From assembly GCA_041391225.1 (NCBI GenBank), contig JAWKOL010000020.1:1-64000 (forward strand): a stretch of DNA of 64,000 nucleotides. The letters are read 5' to 3'. The notes under the pieces were generated by a model that worked only from the letters and a program-made list of their open reading frames with translations, did not search any database and was not told the DNA's origin. Of the stretch, positions 55,772-64,000 are shown piece by piece. Every line of letters starts with the position of its first letter. Positions within the stretch are counted from its first letter, which is position 1. The DNA is from RI-153 sp041391225 (lineage in GTDB: Bacteria > Chloroflexota > Anaerolineae > Caldilineales > Caldilineaceae). The position numbers and the translations under genes were made by a program.

Positions 55772-55847
55772 TTAGGACTTACGCAATTCGCACCTGAAAG
55801 GGCGCAATATATTGCGCCCCTACGCCTAGGAGCGGCGTAAGTCCTAA
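55772..55847. repeat. 76-bp MITE-like palindromic element
   Basis: Terminal inverted repeats TTAGGACTTACGC and GCGTAAGTCCTAA, with an inner perfect palindrome GGGCGCAATATATTGCGCCC. The sequence resembles the ends of IS5-type elements common in cyanobacteria and Chloroflexota. It lies between the lamin-tail stop and the truncated AbiEii gene and supplies the latter's stop codon. Confidence 0.8.
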
Positions 55848-56008
55848 ATAAATTGATCGACATGTTCTGATTTTGAAAGCCGATATAGCAATCGCTCGAT
55901 GGCATATCGGGTCAGCAGAAAATTGAACTCTTCTCCGTTCAGCCGACTGTGATTGAGCAATCTTCGATGGACTGAAGCGGCCAGGTTCGCCGACTGTGGA
56001 GCAGTCAT
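55844..56008 (-). pseudogene. AbiEii-type nucleotidyltransferase toxin, N-terminal fragment
   Basis: ATG 56008 overlaps the antitoxin TGA (ATGA). The 54 residues read NHSRLNGEEFNFLLTRYAIE and RLLYRLSKSEHVDQFI, the start of the AbiEii/AbiGii nucleotidyltransferase family. The frame then enters the MITE and stops at its TAG; about 250 residues including the nucleotidyltransferase core are missing. Not functional. Confidence 0.8.
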
Positions 56009-56400
56009 GCAGTTGCCTCCAGATATGGTTTCATGATCCTGCCAACTCGACAGATTTCCGCAAAACGCCATAGCTCAGAATCAACGCAGATTTGACGGTC
56101 TCGGCAATCACGCAGGGCCTCAATGGCGACATCCAGTCCGATTTTATGGCGATACTTGAAGCAATCGGCAATGGTCTTGGCCGGTGAATAAACGTGAACG
56201 GTTGCGCCGTCGAGTTGGTGTTCGCCGATCCCACTCCTCATCGCCTTGCCGGAAAAGCGTACGAATCGTATTGGGGATAGTCTACTTTGGGCAACCGCGC
56301 TTTAACATCAATAGCCATCCACACTTCAAACGGCAATTGTGTGCCGAGTTCATGGAACGAAAGCGCCGAAAGCAGACACACGACACCGTAACGTTCATGT
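56005..56400 (-). pseudogene. AbiEi-type antitoxin, degraded
   Basis: The C-terminal domain is clear (VHVYSPAKTIADCFKYR, then LWRFAEICRVGRIMKPYLE). Upstream, in a neighbouring frame, VVCLLSALSFHELGTQLPF and VWMAIDVKARLPKVDYP match the AbiEi core, so one base is wrong near 56265. The N-terminal DNA-binding part is absent; the sequence loses similarity near 56400, next to the hemolysin-III gene. Together with the toxin fragment this is a decayed type IV toxin-antitoxin (AbiE) locus. Confidence 0.75.
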
Positions 56401-56430
56401 TGTGCGCTTTTCTCGCTGTTCCCCAGGCAC

Positions 56431-57087
56431 TCAAACCGCCACCGGAATCACATAAAACAGCACCGCGAAGTAATGACAAACGCTCCCTGCCAGCACAAAC
56501 ACGTGCCAGATGGCGTGGTGATAGGGCAGTCGCTTCCACACATAGAAGACCACACCGCCCGTGTAGGCCAGGCCGCCCGCCAGCAACAGGATCAATCCTC
56601 CCGGCGCCACCGACGACAACAACGGCTTGATCCCAAAGACCATCACCCAGCCCATTCCCACGTAGGGCAGCGCCGTGATCAGCGCCTTCTGCCGGATCAA
56701 TACGCCTTGCAGCGCGATCCCGGCAATCGCCATGCTCCACACCACCGCCAGGATCGTCCATCCCCACGGCCCGCGCAAGTTGACCAGCGCAAAGGGCGTG
56801 TATGTCCCCGCGATGAGGAGGAAGATGGCCGAATGATCGAAGACGCGTAACACCGCTTTCGCCCGCGGCAACGGAATGCTGTGGTAGAGCGTCGACGCCG
56901 CGTAGAGCAGGATCTGCGTGGCGCCGTAGATGCTGGAACTGACCACATGCCACACCGATCCGTACAGCGATGCAAACGCCGCCAGGATCGCCAATCCGGC
57001 AATCGAAAGCACCACGCCTACGCCGTGGGTGACGCTATTGGCGATCTCTTCGCCGGTACTGTAGAAGGGGTGTTTGCTTGTGTGCAT
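56431..57087 (-). CDS. Hemolysin III family (PAQR) membrane protein
   Basis: 218 residues with seven membrane helices. The PAQR motifs are present: the early EEIANSVTHGVG, the SSSIYGATQILLYAASTLYHS block, and FDHSAIFLLIAGTYTPF, with conserved Ser, Asp and His residues, plus the final HAIWHVFVLAGSVCHYFAV histidines thought to bind zinc. These integral membrane proteins affect membrane lipid homeostasis in other bacteria. No haemolytic role should be assumed. Confidence 0.9.
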   Translation of the reverse strand: MHTSKHPFYSTGEEIANSVTHGVGVVLSIAGLAILAAFASLYGSVWHVVSSSIYGATQILLYAASTLYHSIPLPRAKAVLRVFDHSAIFLLIAGTYTPFALVNLRGPWGWTILAVVWSMAIAGIALQGVLIRQKALITALPYVGMGWVMVFGIKPLLSSVAPGGLILLLAGGLAYTGGVVFYVWKRLPYHHAIWHVFVLAGSVCHYFAVLFYVIPVAV

Positions 57088-57277
57088 GGTGGCTCCTTGG
57101 AGGAAGTTGCAGGTGGCAGGTGATGTCGTCGGTCGCTCGACAACCCACCCAGTATAACAGCCCCCTTGTTGCCCAGCGGATCCGGTTGAGTATGCCGCGA
57201 TTTGTGCGCATCTCCCCTCGATGACGTAAAATCAGGGCGACGAGAGCCATCCCACCACCGCACGCGAGGACAGATCT

Positions 57278-59599
57278 TTGCATTCGCTTCACGCCGATAC
57301 CACCGGTCGGGCCGATGACCCGACCGTCCAATCTGAATGGGACGCGTTCGTGGCGGCGCATCCCCAGGCCCACATTTTGCAGACCGAAGGGTGGGGCGCG
57401 CTCAAGGGCGCCTTCGGCTGGTGGCAACGCATCGTCACTGTGCGCGCCGCCGATGGCACGATTCAGGCGGGCGCGCTTGTCCTCTTTCGCAAGGTGGCCG
57501 GGCTGACGCTCGCCTACGTCCCCAAAGGACCGCTCACCGATTGGCGCGATGACGAACTCACAAAGCGGCTGCTCCGCGCCATCCGCCAGGAAGCGCAGCG
57601 GCAGCACGCCATCGTCCTCAAGATCGAGCCGGATCTGCCCGACAGCGGCGAACACCGCGCCCTCCTCGCCCGTTTCGGCTTCCACCCCAGCCCGCAGACA
57701 GTGCAACCACGCAGCACCGTGCTCCTCGACATCAGCGACGACGAAGACGCCATCCTGGCGCGTATGAAGAGCAAATGGCGCTACAACGTGCGTCTGGCCG
57801 AGCGCAAAGACGTGTCTGTGCGCGCCGGCAGCGAGGACGATCTGCGCCACTTCCAATCCCTGATGCAGGAGACAGGCGAACGCGACGCCTTCGACGTCCA
57901 CAGCATCGACTACTACCGCGCCGCCTTCGCCCAGTTTGTGCCGCAGCAGGGTGTCTTCCTCTTTGCCGAATACCAAGGCGAACCACTGGCGGCCATCGTC
58001 GTGCTGCAGATTGGGCACACCGCCTGGTATCTGTGGGGGGCCAGCAGCAACCGCGAGCGCAACCGCATGCCCAACCACGCCCTGCAATGGGCCGCCATGC
58101 GCTGGGCCAAGGACCGCGGCGCCACCCGCTACGATTTCTGGGGCATCCCCGACGAAATCGGCCAGGTGGCGGCGGGCATGCGCGGCGATCACGGCGATCC
58201 TGTCCGCGCCGAAAACGTCCCCGTCGACGTCAACGCCTTCCCCGAGGGCGATCTGTGGGGCGTCTTCCGCTTCAAAGAGGGCTTCGGCGGCGCCGTCGAA
58301 CGCTACGTCGGCGCCTGGGATCTCCCCATCAATCCGGCGGGGTATTTGCTTTATCAGACTGGGCTGAAGGCGAGAAATTTACGATTTGCGATTGACGATT
58401 TACGATTTTCCGTTCAGGGGATGATCCCGAAATTGGCGAGTATCCCGTCAACCAATCGTGAATCTGAACTTGAAAATACCCTCACTGAGAAACCACAGAC
58501 TCAACCAGAAATCGTAAATCGTCAATCGCAAATCGTAAATACCCCCTTCGAATGGCGTTCGATCCTCGCGTCCCTCCCTCGTCCTCATGTTCTCCAAAGC
58601 TGGGAATGGGGCGAGGTGAAGGATCAGACGGGCTGGCAGGCGCAGCGATTTGTGCTGCCGGGCAAAGACGGCGCGCCGCGGGCGGCCTTCCAGTTCCTGT
58701 GGCGACAGCCGTTGCCACAGGTGCCGCTGCGTGTGGGCTATGTCCCCAAGGGGCCAGTGGTTGATTGGGAGGACGAAGAGAGCGTCGCCGCCACTTTGGA
58801 CGCGATCCAGCAGCAGTGTCGCCGTCTCGGCTGCCTCTTTGTGAAGATCGACCCCGACGTCGACGAACGCAGCCGCGCCGGGCGCCGCCTGTTGGCGCAG
58901 CTACGCGCCCGCGGTTGGCGCTTCAGCCCGGAGCAGATCCAGTTCAAGAACACGGCCTACACCGATCTCACACTGGATGAAGAAACGTTGATGGCGTCGT
59001 TCAAGAGCAAATGGCGCTACAACATCCGCCTGGCCGAACGTCGCGGCGTCACCGTGCGCGCGGGGACCGTGGACGATCTGCCAGCGTTCTACGATCTCTA
59101 CGCCGAAACCAGCCGTCGCGACGGCTTCCTTGTGCGTCCTTTCAGCTACTACAAAGCTGTGTGGGAGACTTTCCTCGCCGCCCAAGACGAAGCTGGCAAT
59201 CCTGCAGGCGGCGCGCTGCTCCTGGCCGAACACCCAGAAGAGACAGCGCCCCTGGCCGGTCTCTTCCTCTTCCGCTACGGCGAGGACGCCTGGTACTTCT
59301 ACGGCGCCAGCAGCGACCGTCGCCGCCGCGACATGCCCAATCACCTGCTCCAGTGGCAGGCCATGCAGTGGGCGATTGCCCAGGGCTGCACCCGCTACGA
59401 CTGGTGGGGCGCGCCCACCGATCTGGCCGATCCCAACGACGCCATGCAAGGCGTGTGGAGCTTCAAAGAAGGCTTCAACGCCCAATTCGCCCAACACGTG
59501 GGCGCCTGGGATTGGTCACCGCAGCCGATCTTGTGGCAGATCTACCATCGGGGGATGCCGTTGGTGCTGGATTGGATGCGGGGGAGGCGGAAGGCGTAA
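57278..59599 (+). CDS. Tandem FemX/FemAB aminoacyltransferase-like fusion protein
   Basis: 773 residues starting at TTG 57278 behind GAGGA. Two FemAB-type (GNAT-fold) domains lie at about 1-362 and 430-773, each with the hallmark MKSKWRYNVRLAERKDV / FKSKWRYNIRLAERRGV, SSNRERNRMPNHALQW / SSDRRRRDMPNHLLQW, and YDFWGIPD / YDWWGAPTD. They are clear paralogues. The joining stretch (residues about 365-425) is low-complexity and encoded by a perfect heptamer palindrome (58377-58541). These enzymes add amino acids to peptidoglycan precursors using tRNA or similar donors. A fusion of two adjacent genes is likely. Confidence 0.8.
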   Translation: MHSLHADTTGRADDPTVQSEWDAFVAAHPQAHILQTEGWGALKGAFGWWQRIVTVRAADGTIQAGALVLFRKVAGLTLAYVPKGPLTDWRDDELTKRLLRAIRQEAQRQHAIVLKIEPDLPDSGEHRALLARFGFHPSPQTVQPRSTVLLDISDDEDAILARMKSKWRYNVRLAERKDVSVRAGSEDDLRHFQSLMQETGERDAFDVHSIDYYRAAFAQFVPQQGVFLFAEYQGEPLAAIVVLQIGHTAWYLWGASSNRERNRMPNHALQWAAMRWAKDRGATRYDFWGIPDEIGQVAAGMRGDHGDPVRAENVPVDVNAFPEGDLWGVFRFKEGFGGAVERYVGAWDLPINPAGYLLYQTGLKARNLRFAIDDLRFSVQGMIPKLASIPSTNRESELENTLTEKPQTQPEIVNRQSQIVNTPFEWRSILASLPRPHVLQSWEWGEVKDQTGWQAQRFVLPGKDGAPRAAFQFLWRQPLPQVPLRVGYVPKGPVVDWEDEESVAATLDAIQQQCRRLGCLFVKIDPDVDERSRAGRRLLAQLRARGWRFSPEQIQFKNTAYTDLTLDEETLMASFKSKWRYNIRLAERRGVTVRAGTVDDLPAFYDLYAETSRRDGFLVRPFSYYKAVWETFLAAQDEAGNPAGGALLLAEHPEETAPLAGLFLFRYGEDAWYFYGASSDRRRRDMPNHLLQWQAMQWAIAQGCTRYDWWGAPTDLADPNDAMQGVWSFKEGFNAQFAQHVGAWDWSPQPILWQIYHRGMPLVLDWMRGRRKA
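58377..58541. repeat. Heptamer palindrome inside the FemX fusion coding region
   Basis: A 32-bp left arm of TTTACGA-type heptamers at 58377-58408 is perfectly complementary to the right arm at 58510-58541, with a loop of about 100 bp between them. All of it is translated in frame as the inter-domain linker. Elsewhere in the window such arrays are intergenic. Confidence 0.85.
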
Positions 59600-59686
59600 T
59601 TCGTTGACGGAAATGGTTGCCGATTGCCGGAGAGAAGATGCAAAGTGTCCCAACTCTGTTGATTCAACGTTTGCACAATGGTAAGA

Positions 59687-59720
59687 TGTGCATTGCACAG
59701 AATGTGCAGAATGTGCATTT
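59687..59720. promoter_or_regulatory. Putative operator of the toxin-antitoxin operon
   Basis: A perfect palindrome TGTGCATTGCACA (59687-59699) is followed by two direct copies of AATGTGCA (59700-59718). It lies 30 bp upstream of the antitoxin start and fits the autoregulatory operators bound by Phd/YefM antitoxins. Confidence 0.55.
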
Positions 59721-59749
59721 TGACTGGGATGAGCAGAGGAGGCAGTACC

Positions 59750-60034
59750 TTGGAAAAGACAATGGGTGTCACAGAAGCTCGTCGCAATTTCGGCGAGATT
59801 GTCGACCGGGTTCGCTACCAGGGCGACACGGTGGTGTTGGTAAAGTCCGGCAAACCTGCTGCCGCCATCGTTCCTTACGTCGTGCTAGAACAGTGGCGGC
59901 GGGCGTGCGAAGATCTCTTTGCCGTTGTTGAAGAAGTGCAGGCGCAGAACGCCGAACTCGGCATGGACGAAGAAGAACTCATAGATTTCGTCAACGAGAT
60001 CGTCCACGAAGTGCGTGCTCAGAACAAAAAGTAG
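59750..60034 (+). CDS. Phd/YefM-type antitoxin
   Basis: 94 residues if TTG 59750 is used, which lies 7 bp behind GAGGAGG; an ATG at 59762 is the alternative. The Phd/YefM DNA-binding start is seen as MGVTEARRNFGEIVDRV, then VVLVKSGKPAAAIVPY. The C-terminal 35 residues are acidic and probably bind the PIN toxin. Followed after 24 bp by the toxin gene. Confidence 0.85.
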   Translation: MEKTMGVTEARRNFGEIVDRVRYQGDTVVLVKSGKPAAAIVPYVVLEQWRRACEDLFAVVEEVQAQNAELGMDEEELIDFVNEIVHEVRAQNKK

Positions 60035-60058
60035 CCAACACTTGGGATTCACCGAACC

Positions 60059-60511
60059 ATGCGAGTAGTGCTGGATACGAATGTGCTCATCAGCGCGTTG
60101 ATTTCCTCGCAAGGCGCACCAGCCCAGATCTTCTCTCTGTGGCGTAGCGGCGATATCGAAATCATTGCTTCTCACGAAACACTGGACGAACTGAAACGTG
60201 TATTGGCTTATCCCAAGATTGCGGGGCGTCTTCGGTATACGGGCGAACAGGTGAGGCGATATCTGGAACTCCTGTACACGACCGCAGAGGTAGTTGAAGA
60301 CGCACATGCAGTTTCAGAGTTGGAAGATGCCGCTCACATCGTGGAGGCAGATCCCGAGGATGACAAGTTCTTTGCTGTCGCATTAGCGGCTCAAGCACAG
60401 TTTATCGTCTCTGGAGACAAGGCGCATGTGTTGCCGATGAGCCAATATCAAGGCATCCAGGTTGTCTCACCGGCGCACTTCTTACAAATTGTAGCAGACG
60501 GTTCTGCATAG
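60059..60511 (+). CDS. PIN-domain toxin (putative RNase)
   Basis: 150 residues from ATG 60059. Acidic residues of the PIN active site: D6 in VVLDTNVLIS, E in HETLDELKRVL (about 44) and the late cluster EADPEDDKFFAVAL (about 97-101). COG1569 PIN toxins of this length are RNases neutralised by the preceding antitoxin. Confidence 0.85.
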   Translation: MRVVLDTNVLISALISSQGAPAQIFSLWRSGDIEIIASHETLDELKRVLAYPKIAGRLRYTGEQVRRYLELLYTTAEVVEDAHAVSELEDAAHIVEADPEDDKFFAVALAAQAQFIVSGDKAHVLPMSQYQGIQVVSPAHFLQIVADGSA

Positions 60512-60608
60512 AATCACAGGCTACCACACAGGCTGTGAACCCGGCACAAACAAATTTGTGCCCCCCATCCGTGTCCACAAAACTCGCACAAAAAACCGGA
60601 GGCTTGCC

Positions 60609-61820
60609 ATGATCACCGAGAGTGTCTTCACGATGGACACGTCGAGTATCAAGTATGGACCGGGGGTGACGCGTGAGGTGGGCGAGGATATGCGTCGCCT
60701 GGGCGCGCGCCGGGTGATGGTAGTCACCGATCCACGGTTGGCGAAGTTGGAACCGGTGGCGGTGACGCTGTCCTCGCTGCGTGAGGCGGGCATCGATGCC
60801 GTGGTCTTTGACGCCGTGCGTGTGGAACCCACCGATGTCTCCTTCCGTCAGGCCATCGCTTTCGCTGTGGACGGCAGTTTCGACGGCTACGTGGCGGTGG
60901 GCGGCGGCTCGGTGATGGACACAGCCAAGGTCGCCAATCTCTTCGCCACCTACCCCGCCGACCTGCTTGCCTATGTCAACCCGCCCATCGGCCGCGGGGA
61001 ACCGGTGCCTGGCCCGCTCAAGCCGCTGATCGCCATCCCCACCACGGCGGGCACAGGCAGCGAAACCACCGGCGTCGCCATCTTCGATCTGACCGAGATG
61101 CACGCCAAGACCGGCATCGCCCACCGCGCCCTGCGCCCGGTGATGGGCATCCTCGATCCCGAAAACACACGCACGTTGCCCAAAATGGTGGCCGCCGCCA
61201 GTGGATTGGACGTGCTCAGCCACGCCATCGAATCGCTCACGGCGCTGCCCTACCAGCAACGCCCTGCGCCGGAGCGCCCCGAGTTGCGCCCCGCCTACCA
61301 GGGCGCCAACCCCATCAGCGACATCTGGTCGGCGCGGGCGATTGAGATGGTGGCGCAACACATCGAGCGCGCCGTCAACGACCCCGAAGACGATGAAGCG
61401 CGCAGCCAGATGCTGTTGGCGTCGGCCTTCGCAGGGATCGGCTTCGGCAACGCAGGCGTGCATCTGCCGCACGGCATGTCGTACCCGGTGTCGGGCATGG
61501 TGCGCGGATACCAGCCGCCCGGCTACCCCGACGATCACCCGATCATTCCGCACGGCATGTCTGTGATCCTTAACGCGCCTGCAGTCTTCCGCTTCACCGC
61601 GCAGGCCAACCCCGAACGTCACCTCTACGCGGCGCGCCTCCTGGGCGTGGACACACGCGACGTCCCCGCAGACAAGGCGGGCGACGTCCTCGCCGACGCC
61701 ATCCGCGCTCATGCAGAAAGTGGCGTCCCCAACGCCTCAGCGCCATCCTGGCGCGTTCTTCCGGCGGCAGCAGTCCTGCCTCTTCACCTGCGATCAGCAC
61801 CAGCGGGTTGCCGGGCATGA
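60609..61820 (+). pseudogene. Iron-containing alcohol dehydrogenase (HOT/ADHFE1-like), C-terminus lost
   Basis: ATG 60609 behind GGAGG. The first 360 residues are intact: VGGGSVMDTAKVAN near 100, TTAGTGSETTGVA near 145, SGLDVLSHAIESL near 200 and the metal-binding HPIIPHGMSVI near 310. The C-terminal region loses frame near 61700-61745 (three small losses convert RALMQKVGVPNGLSAI-like sequence) and then runs into antisense permease sequence. About 55 residues of the C-terminus are missing. As sequenced the protein is incomplete. Confidence 0.7.
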
Positions 61821-61905
61821 GGCGCGGCAAGAAGAAATTCAACGACACGGTGACCAGGATCACGAGGGCATACTGCAACAGACGGCGGATCAGAACGGCA
61901 AACAT
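61728..61905 (-). pseudogene. OppB-type permease, N-terminal fragment
   Basis: From ATG 61905 the first 59 residues are typical OppB (LIRRLLQYALVILVTVSLNF, RLMPGNPLVLIAGEE, LPPEERAR). The remaining 270 residues are absent, replaced by the end of the alcohol dehydrogenase. Its 5' flank is intact, so the break is at about 61740-61750. Confidence 0.75.
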
Positions 61906-61997
61906 TGTGGGCGACTCATTTTCTGTTTGACCGGAGACGGCATTTAGAGGGATCGAACATCAGAGATGACTGCACTGCAAAAAGGTCGCTAAAGCGC

Positions 61998-62056
61998 AAA
62001 AGTCCGACTTCTCTCCAGAGAGGATCAACCTCAAAGCATACAGAAGTCGGACTTTT
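61998..62056. terminator. Hairpin after the lytic transglycosylase gene
   Basis: Inverted arms AAAAGTCCGACTTCT and AGAAGTCGGACTTTT around a loop of about 30 nt, 10 bp after the transglycosylase stop on the minus strand. T runs lie at both ends, so it may terminate transcripts from either side. The arms also resemble those of small MITEs, which cannot be excluded. Confidence 0.6.
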
Positions 62057-62066
62057 CGCAGTAGAG

Positions 62067-64000
62067 TCACCGATACAACCGATTGTAGTGATAGTAGTGC
62101 GAAAGAATGCGCTGCACGTAGAGACGCGGTTCAGAGAGGGTCATCAACTCCACCCTCAACGTTTCGTCGCCGCCGGCGAGGTCGAGCCAGGTGCGGGCGT
62201 TGCCAGGGCCGGCGTTGTAGCCGGTGAGGGCGGCGGCCAGGCTGCCGTCCACGTAGTCGCGCACCCAATCCAGGTAGAAGACGCCGAAACGCACGTTGAT
62301 GTAGGGCCGGTAGATCAGGGCGTTGGTGTAGTTGGGGAAGTTGAGACGCCCGGCGATTTCGGCCCCGGTGGTGGGGATGATCTGCGCCAGTCCTTGGGCG
62401 GCGGCGTAGGAGCGGGCGCCTTCCTCGAAGAGACTTTCCTGGCGGATCAGGCTGTAGAAGAGCAGCGGATCGATGCCGAATTCGGTGCTTTCGCGGGTCA
62501 CCAGTTCCTCGAAGTGGACGGGATAGGCGATGCGCTGAATGAACGACGGGGTGTCCTCCACCAACCGCGCCCCGCTCATGGACATCAACCGCGTGGACAC
62601 GTTGATCGCCAGGCCGTATGTCCCTAGATCCTCGAAGTGAAGCGCCAGCGCATAGAGCGCGTGGGCGTTGTCATATCGGTTGGCTACCCGTTGCAAGAGC
62701 GCTAGCGCCTCGCCGCGCCGATCCAGCCGCAGCAGCATCTCCCCATTGCGCAGATCCACATCGTTTGCCACATCCGCAGGCAAAGTAGACAACGTCGCCG
62801 CGGGTACACCGATGCGCTCGGCCAGCCACGCTTCGGCGAACGTCTGGCTGCCGTCGTCACCCGCCGGTGTGGACGCAGGACTGGACAGCGCCGCCACGTT
62901 GCGGAAGATAGCGGTGTTGTGGCTGTCGTCGAGCAGCGCCTGCCCGGCGAGGACGCCGTAGTAGGTGTCGGGTTCGCGGTCGATCAACGCCCGCCATTGC
63001 GCAGCGGCGTTTTCGGCGTCACCTTGGGCGGCGTAGGCGCGGCCTAGCCAGTAGGCGGCGGCCTGTGGTGTGGATTCGGGGTAGTCGTTTTGCAGGCGGC
63101 TGAAGCTGAGGATGGCCTGTGTGTACAGTTTGTTGGTCATCGAGCCGATGCCCAGCACGTAGAGCGCCCGCGGCGCGCGTTCGCTGGCGGGGAAGCCGTC
63201 GACCAGAGCGAAGAAGTCGACGGCGGCTTCAATGGCGTTGTCTGCGCTGATGGCCGAGAGCGCGCTGCGCCAGAGCGCCTCCGCGGCCAGGGGATCGCTG
63301 GGGTATTCGCGGGCGAAGGTGCGGTAGAGCCGTCGCCCGTCGGTGTCGTCACCACTCAGGATGGCCAGCCGCGCCTGGTCGAGTTTCACAGCACCGAAAC
63401 AGGCACAGGACGGATATTCAGCGAGGACGCGCTCGAAGAATGCGCTCGCTTCGGCGAAGTTCCCCAGATCGAGATGCGCCAGCCCGATGCCGTGCAATGC
63501 CTCGCCCACCCTGGGATCAGACGGGTTCTCGGCGATGAAGCTGTCGAAGGCGCTGATGGCGGGGATCGTCGACCCGGCGGCCAGGTTGATCGAGCCGCGC
63601 AGGAAGAGATCCACGACCACGCCGCGTTCCACCAGCGCCGCCAAAGACGGATGCGCGGCCGCGCTGGGCGCCTGTTCGGTGAGGACAGCCTGCCAGCGCG
63701 CCACGGCTTCGGCGTCGTTGCCCGCTTCGGCGTAAGCGGTCCCTGCGCGGGCGCCGATGGTGGTGCGGTAGCCAGGATTCACGGCGAAGGAAAGGATCTG
63801 ATCGTAGACCGCGGCGGCGTCGCCCCATCTGCCCGCGCTCTCCAGCATCGACGCCTGCCGCTCCAGCAAACCAGCCAGCGTGGAATTGTCACCGGCGGAC
63901 GCAGCGGCGCGGCCGTAAGCGTCGGCGGCGTTGCTGACATTGCCGGCGGCCTGGTAGGTCTCGCCGATCAACTCGGAAGATGGCAGGCTGAGGTTTGGGC
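62067..64000 (-). CDS. Lytic transglycosylase with TPR-like repeats (runs off window)
   Basis: Reads open to the window edge, so the N-terminus is missing (over 640 residues seen). The N-terminal 450 residues are tandem helical repeats of TPR type (AADAYGRAAASAGDNST, ASAFFERVLAEYPSCACF and similar). The last 150 are an SLT domain with the catalytic glutamate in SLIRQESLFEEGARS, then AQGLAQIIPTTGAEIA and AALTGYNAGPGNARTW. Same architecture as Slt70-type soluble transglycosylases that cleave peptidoglycan. Confidence 0.85.
   Translation of the reverse strand, partial: PNLSLPSSELIGETYQAAGNVSNAADAYGRAAASAGDNSTLAGLLERQASMLESAGRWGDAAAVYDQILSFAVNPGYRTTIGARAGTAYAEAGNDAEAVARWQAVLTEQAPSAAAHPSLAALVERGVVVDLFLRGSINLAAGSTIPAISAFDSFIAENPSDPRVGEALHGIGLAHLDLGNFAEASAFFERVLAEYPSCACFGAVKLDQARLAILSGDDTDGRRLYRTFAREYPSDPLAAEALWRSALSAISADNAIEAAVDFFALVDGFPASERAPRALYVLGIGSMTNKLYTQAILSFSRLQNDYPESTPQAAAYWLGRAYAAQGDAENAAAQWRALIDREPDTYYGVLAGQALLDDSHNTAIFRNVAALSSPASTPAGDDGSQTFAEAWLAERIGVPAATLSTLPADVANDVDLRNGEMLLRLDRRGEALALLQRVANRYDNAHALYALALHFEDLGTYGLAINVSTRLMSMSGARLVEDTPSFIQRIAYPVHFEELVTRESTEFGIDPLLFYSLIRQESLFEEGARSYAAAQGLAQIIPTTGAEIAGRLNFPNYTNALIYRPYINVRFGVFYLDWVRDYVDGSLAAALTGYNAGPGNARTWLDLAGGDETLRVELMTLSEPRLYVQRILSHYYHYNRLYR

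Noticed and set aside
1..64000. tRNA, rRNA or riboswitch genes
   Set aside because: No cloverleaf, rRNA core or known riboswitch motif was recognised by eye; a covariance-model search would be needed to rule them out.

Overview
The window looks like a chromosome segment from a Chloroflexota bacterium (Anaerolineae/Caldilineae-like), probably from a metagenome assembly. This is inferred from gene content: expanded family-5 extracellular solute-binding proteins with Opp/Dpp-type transporters, FemAB-type transferases, lamin-tail-domain secreted proteins and GC-rich coding. No rRNA or tRNA gene was recognised, so the lineage is only an inference.

Layout. 1-0.7 kb: 5' part of a DDE transposase. 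0.8-4.7 kb: a minus-strand sugar-acid operon (GH4 glycosidase, MDR dehydrogenase, galactonate-dehydratase-like enolase). 5.0-7.8 kb: an orphan multi-PAS sensor kinase facing it. 7.7-27.6 kb: a nearly uninterrupted 20-kb minus-strand locus for pectin or plant-glycan oligosaccharides. It holds three paralogous solute-binding proteins, OppB, a broken OppC, OppD, OppF, GH42, a second glycosidase-like protein, a PL22-type oligogalacturonate lyase, a HEAT protein and a UroD/DUF1638 pair. Ribosomal protein S16 and KhpA sit unexpectedly between oppB and oppC. 28.2-30.8 kb: a complete IS4-type element, a glycine-zipper/DUF402 pair and an IS remnant. 31.0-37.9 kb: kduD and a second Opp/Dpp transporter with its binding protein. 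38.4-43.4 kb: envelope-stress and metal genes (DUF1328, CsbD, GIN-domain and LiaF-like proteins, zinc-binding lipoprotein). 43.5-51 kb: globin, MFS, aminotransferase, M20 peptidase, TIM-barrel isomerase, SDR and Mn-type SOD. 51.3-55.8 kb: a giant secreted lamin-tail protein. 55.8-64 kb: AbiE remnant, hemolysin III, a tandem FemX fusion, a Phd/PIN toxin-antitoxin pair, a truncated ADH meeting a truncated permease, and a lytic transglycosylase.

How it fits together. Oligogalacturonides would enter through the Opp transporters. PL22 lyase would cleave them to an unsaturated uronate product, KduD acts one isomerisation later (KduI is not in the window), and GH4/GH42/dehydratase genes handle galactosyl and aldonic-acid side products.

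Two window-wide patterns stand out. First, many genes are split by 1-2 nt indels, mostly in short homopolymers and clustered in a few loci, which suggests uncorrected sequencing error more than decay. Second, intergenic regions carry several repeat families: tandem 7-8-mers forming hairpins that often touch stop codons, 77-bp and 76-bp MITE-like palindromes, and a CACGAAG inverted-repeat family. One heptamer palindrome has become the in-frame linker of the FemX fusion, and two inverted 77-bp elements flank the oppB/binding-protein module.
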